64,000 bases of DNA from Roseiarcus sp963759955. GTDB taxonomy: Bacteria; Pseudomonadota; Alphaproteobacteria; Rhizobiales; Beijerinckiaceae. The notes under the pieces were generated by a model, which made no database searches, had not been told where the DNA came from, and saw only the letters and a list, made by a program, of their open reading frames with translations. This document shows positions 9,045 to 17,893 of this stretch, piece after piece. Positions within the stretch are counted from its first letter, which is position 1; every line of letters begins with the position of its first letter. A program made the position numbers and the translations under genes. The stretch spans positions 24,807 through 88,806 of the forward strand of contig CAVXCA010000077.1 of assembly GCA_963759955.1 (NCBI GenBank), given 5' to 3'.

Positions 9045-9830
9045 TCATGTCTGGGTCTTGGCCTTTTCGGCGGCCTCGCGACGCTTCTCGACGATGCGCA
9101 CGGCGATCACCGAGCCTTCGTAGAGAAGCAGCATCGGCAGCGCCAGCGAGATCATGCTGATCAGATCCGGCGGCGTCAGCAGCGCCGCCAACCCGGTCAC
9201 AGCGACGATCGCGTAGCGCCGCATCGACGAGAGATACTTGGAATTGACGATGCCGACATGACCGAGCAGCGTGAGGACGACCGGCAATTGGAACGCCGCC
9301 CCAAAGGCGAAAATCAGTGTCATGATCAACGACAGATATTCGCTGACTTTCGGCAGCAGTTCGATGGTCGCTTCGCCGGGGGTGTTGACCTGCTGCAGTG
9401 ACACGGAAAACCGGATCAGCAGCGGCATGACGACGAAATAGACCAGCAGCGCCCCGGCGAAGAAGAAGATCGGCGTCGCGATGAGATAGGGCAGGAACGC
9501 CTGCCGCTCATGTTTGTAGAGGCCCGGCGCGACGAACTTGTAGATCTGTACGGCGATCATCGGGAACGCGATGACGGCCGCGCCGAACATGCTGAGGCGG
9601 ACGTTTGTGTAAAACTGCTCCAGGAAGTGCGTCGCGATCAGCGTCGCTTTCTCCGGGCCGACGATCTTCACGTAGGGCTCGGTGAGGATGTTGTAGATCG
9701 AGCGCGAAAAGTAGAAGCACACCAGAAACGCGGCGAAAAACGCATAGAGCGCCCGGACCAGGCGCAGGCGCAGCTCGATGAGGTGATCCATCAGCGGCGC
9801 TTTGGTGGCGTCGATGTCCTCGGCGCTCAT
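9045..9830 (-). CDS. tatC: Sec-independent protein translocase TatC
   Basis: Core receptor of the twin-arginine translocase in the inner membrane, 261 residues with six helices. The conserved N-terminal region (APLMDHLIELRLRLVRAL) and the F-x-P-x-E-like loop after helix 1 are present. Its start overlaps the tatB stop by 4 bp, giving translational coupling. Confidence 0.96.
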   Translation of the reverse strand: MSAEDIDATKAPLMDHLIELRLRLVRALYAFFAAFLVCFYFSRSIYNILTEPYVKIVGPEKATLIATHFLEQFYTNVRLSMFGAAVIAFPMIAVQIYKFVAPGLYKHERQAFLPYLIATPIFFFAGALLVYFVVMPLLIRFSVSLQQVNTPGEATIELLPKVSEYLSLIMTLIFAFGAAFQLPVVLTLLGHVGIVNSKYLSSMRRYAIVAVTGLAALLTPPDLISMISLALPMLLLYEGSVIAVRIVEKRREAAEKAKTQT

Positions 9831-10291
9831 TCGGCCGCGCCCCGCCGCGCGAGCGAGGCGCCGGCGGTCGTCTGCTCGACGATTTCCAGGCCTTGCGCGG
9901 GCGCCGCCGCGTTGTCGTCAGCCGCAATCACGGGCGCTACGACAGGTTCGCCGTCCGCCTTCCCCGCTTCGGTCAGCGCCACCTCGGAGACGCCGATCTC
10001 TTTCGGCCCCTCGACGGCCTGGCTGATTTCCTGGCGCATCGCCATCGCGGGATCGAACGCGGCGCCGATCTTGGCGGACTCGTCGAGAGCGGTCAGTTCT
10101 TTCTTGACGCTCTCGAGATCGGCCTCCTTCATCGCCTCCATAAACTGACCCTGGAATTCGGCGGCCATGCGCCGCATCTTGCCGACTGTCTGGCCGATCG
10201 TACGCATGACGCGCGGCAAATCCTTCGGCGGAATCACCGCAAGGGCGACGATGCCGAAGATCAGGAGCTTACCGACGTCGAAATCAAACAT
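9827..10291 (-). CDS. tatB: Sec-independent protein translocase TatB
   Basis: Tat substrate receptor partner, 154 residues. A single N-terminal helix (MFDFDVGKLLIFGIVALAVI) is followed by the amphipathic helix PPKDLPRVMRTIGQ and a charged C-terminal tail rich in Ala/Glu. The ATG at 10291 is preferred because the helix starts there. It is part of tatABC. Confidence 0.94.
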   Translation of the reverse strand: MFDFDVGKLLIFGIVALAVIPPKDLPRVMRTIGQTVGKMRRMAAEFQGQFMEAMKEADLESVKKELTALDESAKIGAAFDPAMAMRQEISQAVEGPKEIGVSEVALTEAGKADGEPVVAPVIAADDNAAAPAQGLEIVEQTTAGASLARRGAAE

Positions 10292-10375
10292 TGAGCGGTC
10301 CGGCCACACGAAAACCTTGGGAAGAAGCGCTCGGGCGCACTCCCCGCCCGGCGACGGGCTCTCGCGCTAGGCGCG

Positions 10376-10618
10376 TCAGTTGACCTTGTTTGTTTCGTTG
10401 GCGTCGACCGTCGAGCCGGCGCGATTTTCAAGGCTGCGCGGGGGCGTCGACGCCGCCGGTTTATCCTCGGCGACGTCATCGTCGGCCATGCCCTTCTTGA
10501 AGGACTTGATGCCCTTGGCGACGTCGCCCATGATGTCGGAAATCTTGCCCTTCCCGCCGAACAGCAGCAACGCCACCGCTGCGAACAACATCCAATGCCA
10601 AATGCTGAGACCACCCAT
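10376..10618 (-). CDS. tatA: Sec-independent protein translocase TatA
   Basis: 80-residue pore-forming Tat subunit. MGGLSIWHWMLFAAVALLLF is the membrane helix, followed by the FGGKGKISDIMGDVAKGIK amphipathic helix. The ATG at 10618 is preferred over 10636 on alignment with TatA. It lies 84 bp upstream of tatB. Confidence 0.95.
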   Translation of the reverse strand: MGGLSIWHWMLFAAVALLLFGGKGKISDIMGDVAKGIKSFKKGMADDDVAEDKPAASTPPRSLENRAGSTVDANETNKVN

Positions 10619-10812
10619 GGCCGTTATCCCGTTCAATCGCGCAAAACGCTTGGCTCGCGCTCACGCGCGAAGATCATGCCCAGAAGGTAAGCGCGCTAGG
10701 CGCCAAAAACAAGCGCGGGGCGCCACGAGGCGGCTTTCTCTTTCTGCAAGACGCCGAATTCCCGCTTTCGCTGCGGCAGCTCCCCCTGTGCGTCGCTTGG
10801 CGGCGCGTTCAA

Positions 10813-11511
10813 CTAAACGCCGCCGGTGACAGGCAGCAACGCGCCGGTGACGGCCCTGGCTTCATCCGAAGCCAGAAACAGGATCACGGCGGCAAGATCG
10901 GCCGGCGCGACCCAGCGGTCGAACTGGGCGTTGGGCATTTCGGCCCGGTTGGCGGGAGTGTCGATGATCGACGGCAGGACCGCATTTACCGTCACGCCGC
11001 GGTTCTTCAATTCCTCCGCCAGACTTTCGGTCAAGCGATGCACGCCGGCCTTGCTCGCCGCGTAGGCGCCCATCCCGGCGCCTGACTTCACCGCCGCGTT
11101 GGCGCCGACATTGACGATCCGGCCGGCGCCGCTCTCCAGGAGATAGGGCAGCGCAGCCTTGGCGGCGTTCAACGCGGTCTTCACGTTCAGCGCGAACAAG
11201 CGGTCCCAGGTCGCCGCGTCGCCATCCCCGACGAGCTCCCAGCGGAAACCGCCTGCGATATTGATAAGCGCGTCGAGCCGTCCGAATCTCGCCTTGACCC
11301 CGGCCACGGCTTGGCGCGCTCCTTCGGCGGTGCTCAGATCGACCCCACCCAATATCAGCGCGTCCGGCCCCAGCCGCTCGGAAAGGCCCGCGGGCGGCGA
11401 CGCGGCGACGTCGAGCGCTGCAACGGAAGCGCCGCGACGAGCCGCCGCTTCGGCGACGACCCGGCCCAAAGCGCCAAATCCGCCGGTGATCGCGATCGCC
11501 TTGCCTTTCAT
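10813..11511 (-). CDS. Short-chain dehydrogenase/reductase
   Basis: 232-residue SDR. The cofactor motif TGGFGALGRV is near the N-terminus, with INIAGG downstream and a catalytic YAASK (GAYAASKAGVHR). The usual catalytic Ser in the NVGxxxA strand is replaced (VNVGANAAVKSGAGMGAY), as in some SDR subgroups, so the proton relay may differ. The ATG at 11511 directly precedes the Rossmann fold. An in-frame extension to 11634 is open but low-complexity. The substrate is unknown. Confidence 0.82.
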   Translation of the reverse strand: MKGKAIAITGGFGALGRVVAEAAARRGASVAALDVAASPPAGLSERLGPDALILGGVDLSTAEGARQAVAGVKARFGRLDALINIAGGFRWELVGDGDAATWDRLFALNVKTALNAAKAALPYLLESGAGRIVNVGANAAVKSGAGMGAYAASKAGVHRLTESLAEELKNRGVTVNAVLPSIIDTPANRAEMPNAQFDRWVAPADLAAVILFLASDEARAVTGALLPVTGGV

Positions 11512-11681
11512 CGCGTCCTCCCTCGCATTCTCCGCCCTGTTCTCTCTTTTAGCGCGGATCGCGGCCCCTCGGCCAGCCCAGCCGCTCGCGCGACCGTTGC
11601 GCGCCGCCGCGTTTGGATTATTAAGCTCGCCCACGCGCCCTTCCCAAGGCGCCGCTCTCGCATTCGAGCAAAGGACCGGTC

Positions 11682-12155
11682 ATGAGCCTCGTCGCCAAGC
11701 GTCTTGAAGAAATGGGCGTCAAGCTGCCGCAACCGGCCGCGCCGGTTGCCAATTACGTCCCCTTCGTCCGCGTCGGCGCGTTGCTGTTCGTCTCCGGCCA
11801 ATTGCCGCTCGGACCGGACCGCAAGATTGCGCCCGCCCATGTCGGCAAGCTCGGGCCGCATTCGTCGATCGGAGCCGCCAGCGAGGCCGCGCGGCTCTGC
11901 GCGATCAACTTGATCGCCCAGGCGCAGGCGGCGGTCGGCGACTTGGACCGGATCGCGCAGGTCGTGCGGCTCGGCGGGTTCTTCAACGTCGCGACGAGCT
12001 TCGACGCGCTGCCGCAAGCGATGAACGGCGCCTCCGACGTGATGGCCGCGGCGTTCGGGCCGCGCGGGCGCCATGCGCGCACGACCGTCGGCGTTTCGCA
12101 CTTGCCGCTCGACGCGCTCGCCGAGATCGAGGCGACTTTCGAGATCGGCGCGTGA
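11682..12155 (+). CDS. RidA/YjgF-family protein
   Basis: 157 residues, with the RidA signature near the C-terminus (ARTTVGVSHLPLDALAEIEA) and the N-terminal VGALLFVSGQLPL strand. RidA proteins hydrolyse reactive enamine/imine intermediates. This longer subgroup is common in alphaproteobacteria and its substrate is not defined. Its stop overlaps the next gene's GTG start (GTGA), so the two form an operon. Confidence 0.85.
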   Translation: MSLVAKRLEEMGVKLPQPAAPVANYVPFVRVGALLFVSGQLPLGPDRKIAPAHVGKLGPHSSIGAASEAARLCAINLIAQAQAAVGDLDRIAQVVRLGGFFNVATSFDALPQAMNGASDVMAAAFGPRGRHARTTVGVSHLPLDALAEIEATFEIGA

Positions 12156-12910
12156 GCGCGAACTCTCCGGACTGGCTCGTCGCACGGCCGATCGCGCATC
12201 GCGGCCTGCACGACGCCGGCAAAGGCGTGGTCGAGAATACGCTCGGCGCCGCCGACGCAGCGATACGCTCCGGATCCGCGATCGAATGCGACGTCCAGCT
12301 CTCCCGCGACGGCGAGGCGATGGTGTTTCACGACGACACGCTGAGCCGGCTCACGCGGGCGCGCGGCGCGGTCGTCGAGAGAGCGGTCGCGGAACTCCAG
12401 GCGGCGCGTTTCCGTCACTGCGACGAGCGGATGCCGACGCTGCCGCAATTGCTTGCCCGCATCGCCCGCCGCACGCCATTGATCTGCGAGCTCAAGAGCC
12501 GTTTCGACGGCGACATGCGCCTCGCCGAGCGCGTGGCCGCGCTGGCGCGCGAATACGACGGGCCGCTGGCGTTGAAGAGCTTCGATCCCGCGACGATCGC
12601 CTACCTGCGCGCGCGCCACGACGGCATCGCGCCGCTCGGCGTGGTCGCCGAAGCGAGCTACCGCGGCTGGCACTGGCGCGCGCTCAGCGTCGCGCAGAAA
12701 GAATCCTGCGCCGCGTTCCTGCACTATCCCGAAACTCGCCCGGATTTTCTGTCCTGGAACGTCGACGACCTGCCCCACCCGACGCCGTTTCTGCTGCGCG
12801 AACTCAAGGCTACGCCGGTCATGGTGTGGACGGTGCGAACGCCCGAGCAACGGCGAACGGCGTCGCGATGGGCCGACCAGATCGTGTTCGAGGGCGAGGC
12901 GGCCGCCTAA
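12152..12910 (+). CDS. Glycerophosphodiester phosphodiesterase
   Basis: 252-residue cytosolic GDPD that releases glycerol-3-phosphate from lipid head groups. Visible motifs are AHRGLHD, VENTLGA, IECDVQLSRDGEAMVFHDDTL and the Glu of ICELKSRF, all parts of the metal-binding TIM-barrel site. The GTG start at 12152 overlaps the RidA stop by 4 bp. Confidence 0.9.
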   Translation: MSANSPDWLVARPIAHRGLHDAGKGVVENTLGAADAAIRSGSAIECDVQLSRDGEAMVFHDDTLSRLTRARGAVVERAVAELQAARFRHCDERMPTLPQLLARIARRTPLICELKSRFDGDMRLAERVAALAREYDGPLALKSFDPATIAYLRARHDGIAPLGVVAEASYRGWHWRALSVAQKESCAAFLHYPETRPDFLSWNVDDLPHPTPFLLRELKATPVMVWTVRTPEQRRTASRWADQIVFEGEAAA

Positions 12911-12950
12911 GAGGCGGCGCGCGCGCCGCGATCGGCGTCCGCAATATCCG

Positions 12951-14741
12951 CTACTGCGCGACCTCCGCCGCGTCGATGACCCTGAGCTGCGCCTTCTCCC
13001 GGCCGCCGTAACGGTTGATCGCGAGCGCGCCCGCCAGATGGACGTTGGCGCCCTTGAGGCGCTTCAATGCTTCGCCCAGCGGCTTGCCGGCGGCGCGGAA
13101 GGCCATCGCTTCGATCGCCCGCCCGTCCCCGGCGACGGCGCGCAGGCGCAGGTGGTCGGCGCCGACGGGGAAGACCTCGACGAGACGATGGCGCGGCAGC
13201 GCGAAGATCGGTTCGGGATTGCCGGCGCCGAAGGGCCCGGCGGCCTCGATCGAATGCGCGAGTTCCGGCGTCGCGCCCGCCGCGGTCAGCGCGGCGTCGA
13301 TCGCCAAGCCGGAACCGGAGCGCGCCTCGGCGACCGGCTGCGCGAGCTTTTCTTCGAGAAAGGCGCGAAATTCGCCGATCCGGCTCTTGGCGAGTGTCAC
13401 CCCGGCCGCCATGGCGTGGCCGCCGCCCTTCACGGCGAGGCCTGCCTCGACCGCCGAGCGCACGACGCGGCCGAGATCGACGCCGGGAATCGAGCGCCCC
13501 GAGCCCGTCGCTTCGCGCCCATTCAAGGCGAGCGCGAAGGCCGGGCGCTCGAAGCGCTCCTTCAGGCGCGCCGCGATCAGCCCGACGACGCCCGCCGGCC
13601 AGCCCTCGCCCGCAACCACCACCGCCGCGCCGCGCTCTTCGAGCCCCAGCGCGAGCAGCGCCTCGGCTTCGGCCTCGGCGAGCGTCGCCAATTCGATCTG
13701 CTGGCGCGCGCGATTGAGGCGGTCGAGCTCGGCCGCGATCTCGCGCGCTTGGAGATCGTCGCGCGTCGTCATAAGCCGAGCGCCGAGCGCGGAATCGCCG
13801 ATGCGGCCGCCCGCGTTGATGCGCGGGCCGATGAGAAAGCCGAGGTGATAGGCGCGCGGCGGCCCGTCGGCGCCCGCCGCGTCGAACAACGCCGCCAGCC
13901 CCGGACGCTTGCGCTGGCGCATCACGGCGAGGCCGCGCGTTACGAAAGCCCGATTGAGGCCGATCAGCGGCACGACGTCGGCGACCGTCGCCAGCGCGAC
14001 CAGATCGAGCGCGGCCATGAGATCGGGCGCCGCGCGGCCGTGAAAGAAGCCCGCCTCGCGCAACGCGCGATTGAGCGCGACGAGGCCCATGTAGACGACC
14101 CCGGCGGCGCAGAGATAGCCGAGGCCGGAAAGATCGTCCTGCCGGTTGGGATCGACGACGGCGATCGCGTCGGGCAGGTTTTCCGGCGCCTGATGGTGAT
14201 CGAACACGACGACGTCGAGGCCGAGCCGCCGCGCCGCTGCGATGGGCTCGTGGCTCACCGCGCCGCAATCGACCGTAACGACGAGGCTCGCGCCGCCCTT
14301 GGCGAAAGCGGCCATCGCCTCGCTGTTGGGGCCGTAGCCCTCGGCGACGCGATCGGGAATATGGATCGAAACCGGGGAGCCGCAGGCCTCGAGATATTCG
14401 CTCAGCAGCGCCGCGCTCGCCGCGCCGTCGACGTCGTAGTCGCCGAAGATAGCGACGCGCTCGCCGCGCTGAACCGCGCGCGCGAGGCGCGCCGTCGCCG
14501 CCTCCATGTCGCGCAACGCAAAGGGGTCGGGCATCAGTTCACGCAAGGTCGGCTCGAGATGGCGCGCGACTTCGTCGAGACCGACGCCCCGCCCCGCGAG
14601 CACGCGCGCCATCAGCTCGTTCTGGCCGCTCACCTGCGCGATGGCGAGCGCACGCGCCTCCCCCGCCGCGTCGAGCCGCGAGCGCCACGGCCGGCCAGTG
14701 AGCGAGCGTTCGACTCCGAGGAAGAACGGAGAGACGGCCAT
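12951..14741 (-). CDS. recJ: Single-stranded-DNA-specific exonuclease RecJ
   Basis: 596-residue 5'-3' ssDNA exonuclease used in recombination and mismatch repair. DHH-family motifs are present: IFGDYDVDGAASAALL, VTVDCGAVSHEP, VVFDHHQAPE and a DHHA1 GGGHAMAAGV segment near residue 440. The C-terminal OB-like domain ends with VIDAAEVAQ. It lies 12 bp downstream of znuB on the same strand. Confidence 0.95.
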   Translation of the reverse strand: MAVSPFFLGVERSLTGRPWRSRLDAAGEARALAIAQVSGQNELMARVLAGRGVGLDEVARHLEPTLRELMPDPFALRDMEAATARLARAVQRGERVAIFGDYDVDGAASAALLSEYLEACGSPVSIHIPDRVAEGYGPNSEAMAAFAKGGASLVVTVDCGAVSHEPIAAARRLGLDVVVFDHHQAPENLPDAIAVVDPNRQDDLSGLGYLCAAGVVYMGLVALNRALREAGFFHGRAAPDLMAALDLVALATVADVVPLIGLNRAFVTRGLAVMRQRKRPGLAALFDAAGADGPPRAYHLGFLIGPRINAGGRIGDSALGARLMTTRDDLQAREIAAELDRLNRARQQIELATLAEAEAEALLALGLEERGAAVVVAGEGWPAGVVGLIAARLKERFERPAFALALNGREATGSGRSIPGVDLGRVVRSAVEAGLAVKGGGHAMAAGVTLAKSRIGEFRAFLEEKLAQPVAEARSGSGLAIDAALTAAGATPELAHSIEAAGPFGAGNPEPIFALPRHRLVEVFPVGADHLRLRAVAGDGRAIEAMAFRAAGKPLGEALKRLKGANVHLAGALAINRYGGREKAQLRVIDAAEVAQ

Positions 14742-14753
14742 TGGCTCCGCGCC

Positions 14754-15545
14754 TCAGCCGATCAGCCGGCGCGCGCCGAGGCTGGCAAAATAGACCACTC
14801 CCGACAGCGCTGTAATCCAAAAACTGGTCGGCCAATCCGTGTAAAACGCGAGCGTCAGGCCACCCCAGGCCTCGGCGAGCGCGAGGCCCGCCGCGAGCGC
14901 AACCCCGCCCTCGAGCCGGCGCGAAAAATTCTGTGAAGCGGCAGCGGGGCCGACCATCAGCGTGAACACCAACAGCACGCCGACGATCTGCGCGCATTCG
15001 GCGGTCGCAATTGCGACGATGGCGAGAAACGCCGCCGAGACAAAGCGCAACGGCACGCCGCGCGCCTCGGCGAGCTCGGCCTGCAGCGAGGCGAAGATCA
15101 GCGGCCGCGCGATGAAGGCGAGCGCGGCGAGGCTCGCCACCGCCATGACGACGAGGCTCAGCAGCGCCGAATTGTCGACGCCGAGCACGTTGCCGAACAG
15201 CAGCGCCGCCGCCTGCGTCGCCGCCGAAGTGTAAAAATGCAGGAACAGCAGGCCGAGCCCGAGCGCTAACGAAAGCATCATGCCGATCGCAACATCGCGG
15301 TCGGCCAGTTTTTCGCCGAACAGGCCCATGCCGATTCCGGCGACGAACGTGAAGCCGACGAGGCCGGCGAGCGGCGAAAGGCCGAACAACACCGCCCCCG
15401 TCGCGCCGGTGAAACCGACGTGCGAGAGTGCGTGACCGGCGAAAGTCTGGCCGCGAAGGACAAGAAAGAAGCCGACGGTTCCCGCTAGAATCGCCGCGAC
15501 CCCGGAGGCGGCGAAGGCGGTGCGCATGAAGTCGTATTCAAACAT
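14754..15545 (-). CDS. znuB: Zinc ABC transporter permease ZnuB
   Basis: Inner-membrane permease of the high-affinity zinc importer, about 263 residues with many helices and the family core GHALSHVGFTGATGA. The ATG at 15545 is preferred because it overlaps the znuC stop (ATGTTTGA), suggesting translational coupling. Alternatives at 15557 and 15527 are possible. Confidence 0.92.
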   Translation of the reverse strand: MFEYDFMRTAFAASGVAAILAGTVGFFLVLRGQTFAGHALSHVGFTGATGAVLFGLSPLAGLVGFTFVAGIGMGLFGEKLADRDVAIGMMLSLALGLGLLFLHFYTSAATQAAALLFGNVLGVDNSALLSLVVMAVASLAALAFIARPLIFASLQAELAEARGVPLRFVSAAFLAIVAIATAECAQIVGVLLVFTLMVGPAAASQNFSRRLEGGVALAAGLALAEAWGGLTLAFYTDWPTSFWITALSGVVYFASLGARRLIG

Positions 15546-16380
15546 GCGCGTCGCCATGATCGTGGGAATGGGCGTGGCCGTGATCGTGGCCTTCGTGCCG
15601 ATGCGCGTCGCGCTCGACCTCGACGTCGCCGGCCATGACGAAAAAGCGGTCCTTGACTCGCACCACCTCGATCTCGGCGCCGTAAAGGCGCGAAAGCACC
15701 GGTCCGGTGACGACTTCGTCGACCGCGCCGATCACCGCCGCGCCGGCGCCCAGATACAGCACCCGGTCGATCGCATTGACCAGCGGATTGAGTTCGTGGG
15801 CGCTGAACAGGATGGCGATCTTCAATTCGTCGCGCAGCCGCCGCGCGATGTCGACCACACCCTTCTGGTAGGCCGGATCGAGCGAGATCAAAGGTTCGTC
15901 GAGCAACAGCAAGCGCGGCCGGCCGAGCAGCGCCTGGCTGAGCAGCAGGCGCTGGCGCTCGCCCCCCGAGAGTTCGCCGATCGAGCGGCGCGCCAGATCG
16001 CGCGCGTCGACGTGATCGAGCGCCCAGTCGATTTCGCGCCGCTTCGCCTTGTCGAGCCGGGCGAAGCCGAAACGGGCGCCTACGGCCGCGCTGGCGACGA
16101 CGTCATAGCCGGTCAGACGCATTCCCGCGACGGCGCCGCGATTCTGCGGCATGTAGCCGATGGACAAATGTCCGCGCGTAACTGGCTGATCCAGCACGCT
16201 TATCGTGCCCGACGCCACGGGCGTCAGGCCGAGCGCTGCGCGCATCAGCGTGGTCTTGCCGGCGCCGTTGGCGCCGAGCATGCCGATGAATTCGCCGTCC
16301 TCGACGACGAAGCTGGCGGCCGAGAGAATATCTCGGCCGCCAAGCCGGATGGTCACATCGTCGAAACGAAGCGCGCTCAC
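15538..16380 (-). CDS. znuC: Zinc ABC transporter ATPase ZnuC with His-rich tail
   Basis: ATPase of the zinc importer, about 280 residues. Walker A is GANGAGKTT, the signature LSGGERQR and Walker B LLLLDEP. The C-terminus is unusual: a stretch rich in His (RDAHRHEGHDHGHAHSHDH) that could bind or buffer zinc. The GTG start at 16380 overlaps the znuA stop (GTGA), which is why it is preferred to the longer Arg-rich in-frame extension. Confidence 0.93.
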   Translation of the reverse strand: MSALRFDDVTIRLGGRDILSAASFVVEDGEFIGMLGANGAGKTTLMRAALGLTPVASGTISVLDQPVTRGHLSIGYMPQNRGAVAGMRLTGYDVVASAAVGARFGFARLDKAKRREIDWALDHVDARDLARRSIGELSGGERQRLLLSQALLGRPRLLLLDEPLISLDPAYQKGVVDIARRLRDELKIAILFSAHELNPLVNAIDRVLYLGAGAAVIGAVDEVVTGPVLSRLYGAEIEVVRVKDRFFVMAGDVEVERDAHRHEGHDHGHAHSHDHGDAHV

Positions 16381-17249
16381 TTGGCCCCGCCGCCGAGCGC
16401 GGCGTCGAGCGCGTCGAGCTGCCCGAGCATCCACTTCTGATAGTTCGAGTCGGTCGGCTCGGTCTCGGAGACGCCGACGACCGGAATTCCGTTGTCCTTG
16501 GCCATCTGCACCAGGCGCTGCACCGCCGGCTCGCTCGCCTGCGCGTTATAGAGCATCGCCTTCACCTTGTGGCCTTTCAGATCGTTCTCGAAGCCGGCGA
16601 CTTCCGAGGCTGTCGGCTCGGCGTTGTTCATCACCGCGAGCGCGAACTTCTCATTGTGCACCTTTAGGCCGATCAGCCCCGCCTGGTAGCCGAACACCGG
16701 CTCGGAGGCGGTGACCGGCAGTCCTGCGTATTTCTTGCGCATCTCGGCGATCTTCGCGTCCAGCGGCTTCAGCGAATCGAGGAACTGCGCCTCGCCCTTG
16801 TCATAATCCGCTTTGTGAGCGGGGTCGACCGCGTCGAGATCGGCGACGAGCGCTTTGGCCGCAGCCTTCACGTACGCCGGATCATACCAGAGATGCGGAT
16901 TGTCGCCGGATTTCCGGCCGACGAGCTGACCGACGACGATCTCTTTGCGGCCAGGCGCCTTGTGCGCGCTCAGCAGCTTCTCCATCCACGGATCGTAGTC
17001 GACGCCGTTGACGATGACGACTCTTGCGTCGGTGAGCGCTCTGGCGGTGTCGGCGCTCGCCTCGAACAGATGCGGATCTTGGTCAGGATTGGTCAGGATG
17101 CTCGTCACCGCGACATTGGCGCCGCCGATCTGCGTCGCGACATCGCCGTAAAAATTCTCCGCGGCGACGACTTTCACCGGATCGGCGAGCGCCGGCGCGC
17201 TCATCAAGCCGACCGCGACGGCCACCGCGAACAGAAGTTTCTGGGTCAT
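16377..17249 (-). CDS. znuA: Zinc ABC transporter substrate-binding protein ZnuA
   Basis: 290-residue periplasmic zinc-binding protein with signal peptide MTQKLLFAVAVAVGLMSAPALA. Cluster A-1 features are visible: His in NPDQDPHLFEAS, His in NPHLWYDP, and the C-terminal GVSETEPTD. The usual His-rich loop is absent here; a His-rich segment is instead found on ZnuC. The ATG at 17249 begins the signal peptide. A Zur box lies about 50 bp upstream. Confidence 0.93.
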   Translation of the reverse strand: MTQKLLFAVAVAVGLMSAPALADPVKVVAAENFYGDVATQIGGANVAVTSILTNPDQDPHLFEASADTARALTDARVVIVNGVDYDPWMEKLLSAHKAPGRKEIVVGQLVGRKSGDNPHLWYDPAYVKAAAKALVADLDAVDPAHKADYDKGEAQFLDSLKPLDAKIAEMRKKYAGLPVTASEPVFGYQAGLIGLKVHNEKFALAVMNNAEPTASEVAGFENDLKGHKVKAMLYNAQASEPAVQRLVQMAKDNGIPVVGVSETEPTDSNYQKWMLGQLDALDAALGGGAK

Positions 17250-17298
17250 GGGGAATGCCTCCGAGGTATTTTCCGACGCGCCCTTCCGGCGCGCGGGC

Positions 17299-17317
17299 AC
17301 TGTTATGTTATAACAGT
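17299..17317. promoter_or_regulatory. Zur box between znuA and zur
   Basis: ACTGTTAT-GTT-ATAACAGT: perfect 8-bp arms around a 3-nt centre. This matches the TGTTATA-type Zur operators of alphaproteobacteria. It lies between the divergent znuABC and zur genes, so Zur with zinc should repress znuABC and possibly itself. Confidence 0.85.
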
Positions 17318-17397
17318 ACGTCATGCAAGCCCCGAACGTCTCCTCGCGACGCGCCGTCGCGAGCGTGGTAGAGACGGGTCGAAGAAAGGCGAAAAAG

Positions 17398-17868
17398 ATG
17401 TTTTCCCACGGTCACGAAGCGATCGGATCGGCCTGGGCGGCGCAGGTCGAAAGCGCCTGCGCGAGCAAAGGGCTGCAACTGACGGCGCTGCGCCGCCGGG
17501 TCCTGGCGATTCTCAGCCGCAGCCCCGCCCCGCTCGGCGCCTACGCGATCATCGACGAGCTGGCGCGCCTCGAGGGCAAGCCGATCGCGCCGCCGACGGT
17601 CTATCGCACGCTGGAGTTCTTCCTCGACAACGGCTTTGTGCACAAGATCGAAAGCCGCAACGCCTATGCGCCATGCGAGCATTTCGGTCACGCGCATCAA
17701 GGCGTGCTGCTGCTGTGCGAGAAATGCGGCCGCAGCGACGAGATCGAAGACGCCGCGGTCACGCGCCTGCTCGATGAGGCCGCCGCCCGCGCCGGCTTCG
17801 CGCCGCACCGGCAGATGGTCGAAGTGCAGGGTCTGTGTCGCCAGTGCGGAGAGACGGTCGCTCAGTGA
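17398..17868 (+). CDS. zur: Zinc uptake regulator, Fur family
   Basis: 156-residue Fur-family repressor. The winged helix includes PIAPPTVYRTLEFFLDNGFVHKIE. The CEKCG and CRQCG pairs form the structural zinc site, and His-rich segments (CEHFGHAHQG) supply regulatory zinc ligands. Divergence from znuABC and the operator between them identify it as Zur rather than Fur. The ATG at 17398 is chosen because it begins the conserved region; an upstream ATG at 17323 would place the leader next to the operator. Confidence 0.92.
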   Translation: MFSHGHEAIGSAWAAQVESACASKGLQLTALRRRVLAILSRSPAPLGAYAIIDELARLEGKPIAPPTVYRTLEFFLDNGFVHKIESRNAYAPCEHFGHAHQGVLLLCEKCGRSDEIEDAAVTRLLDEAAARAGFAPHRQMVEVQGLCRQCGETVAQ

Positions 17869-17893
17869 CGCCCGGTCGGGCCGACGCATTCGC

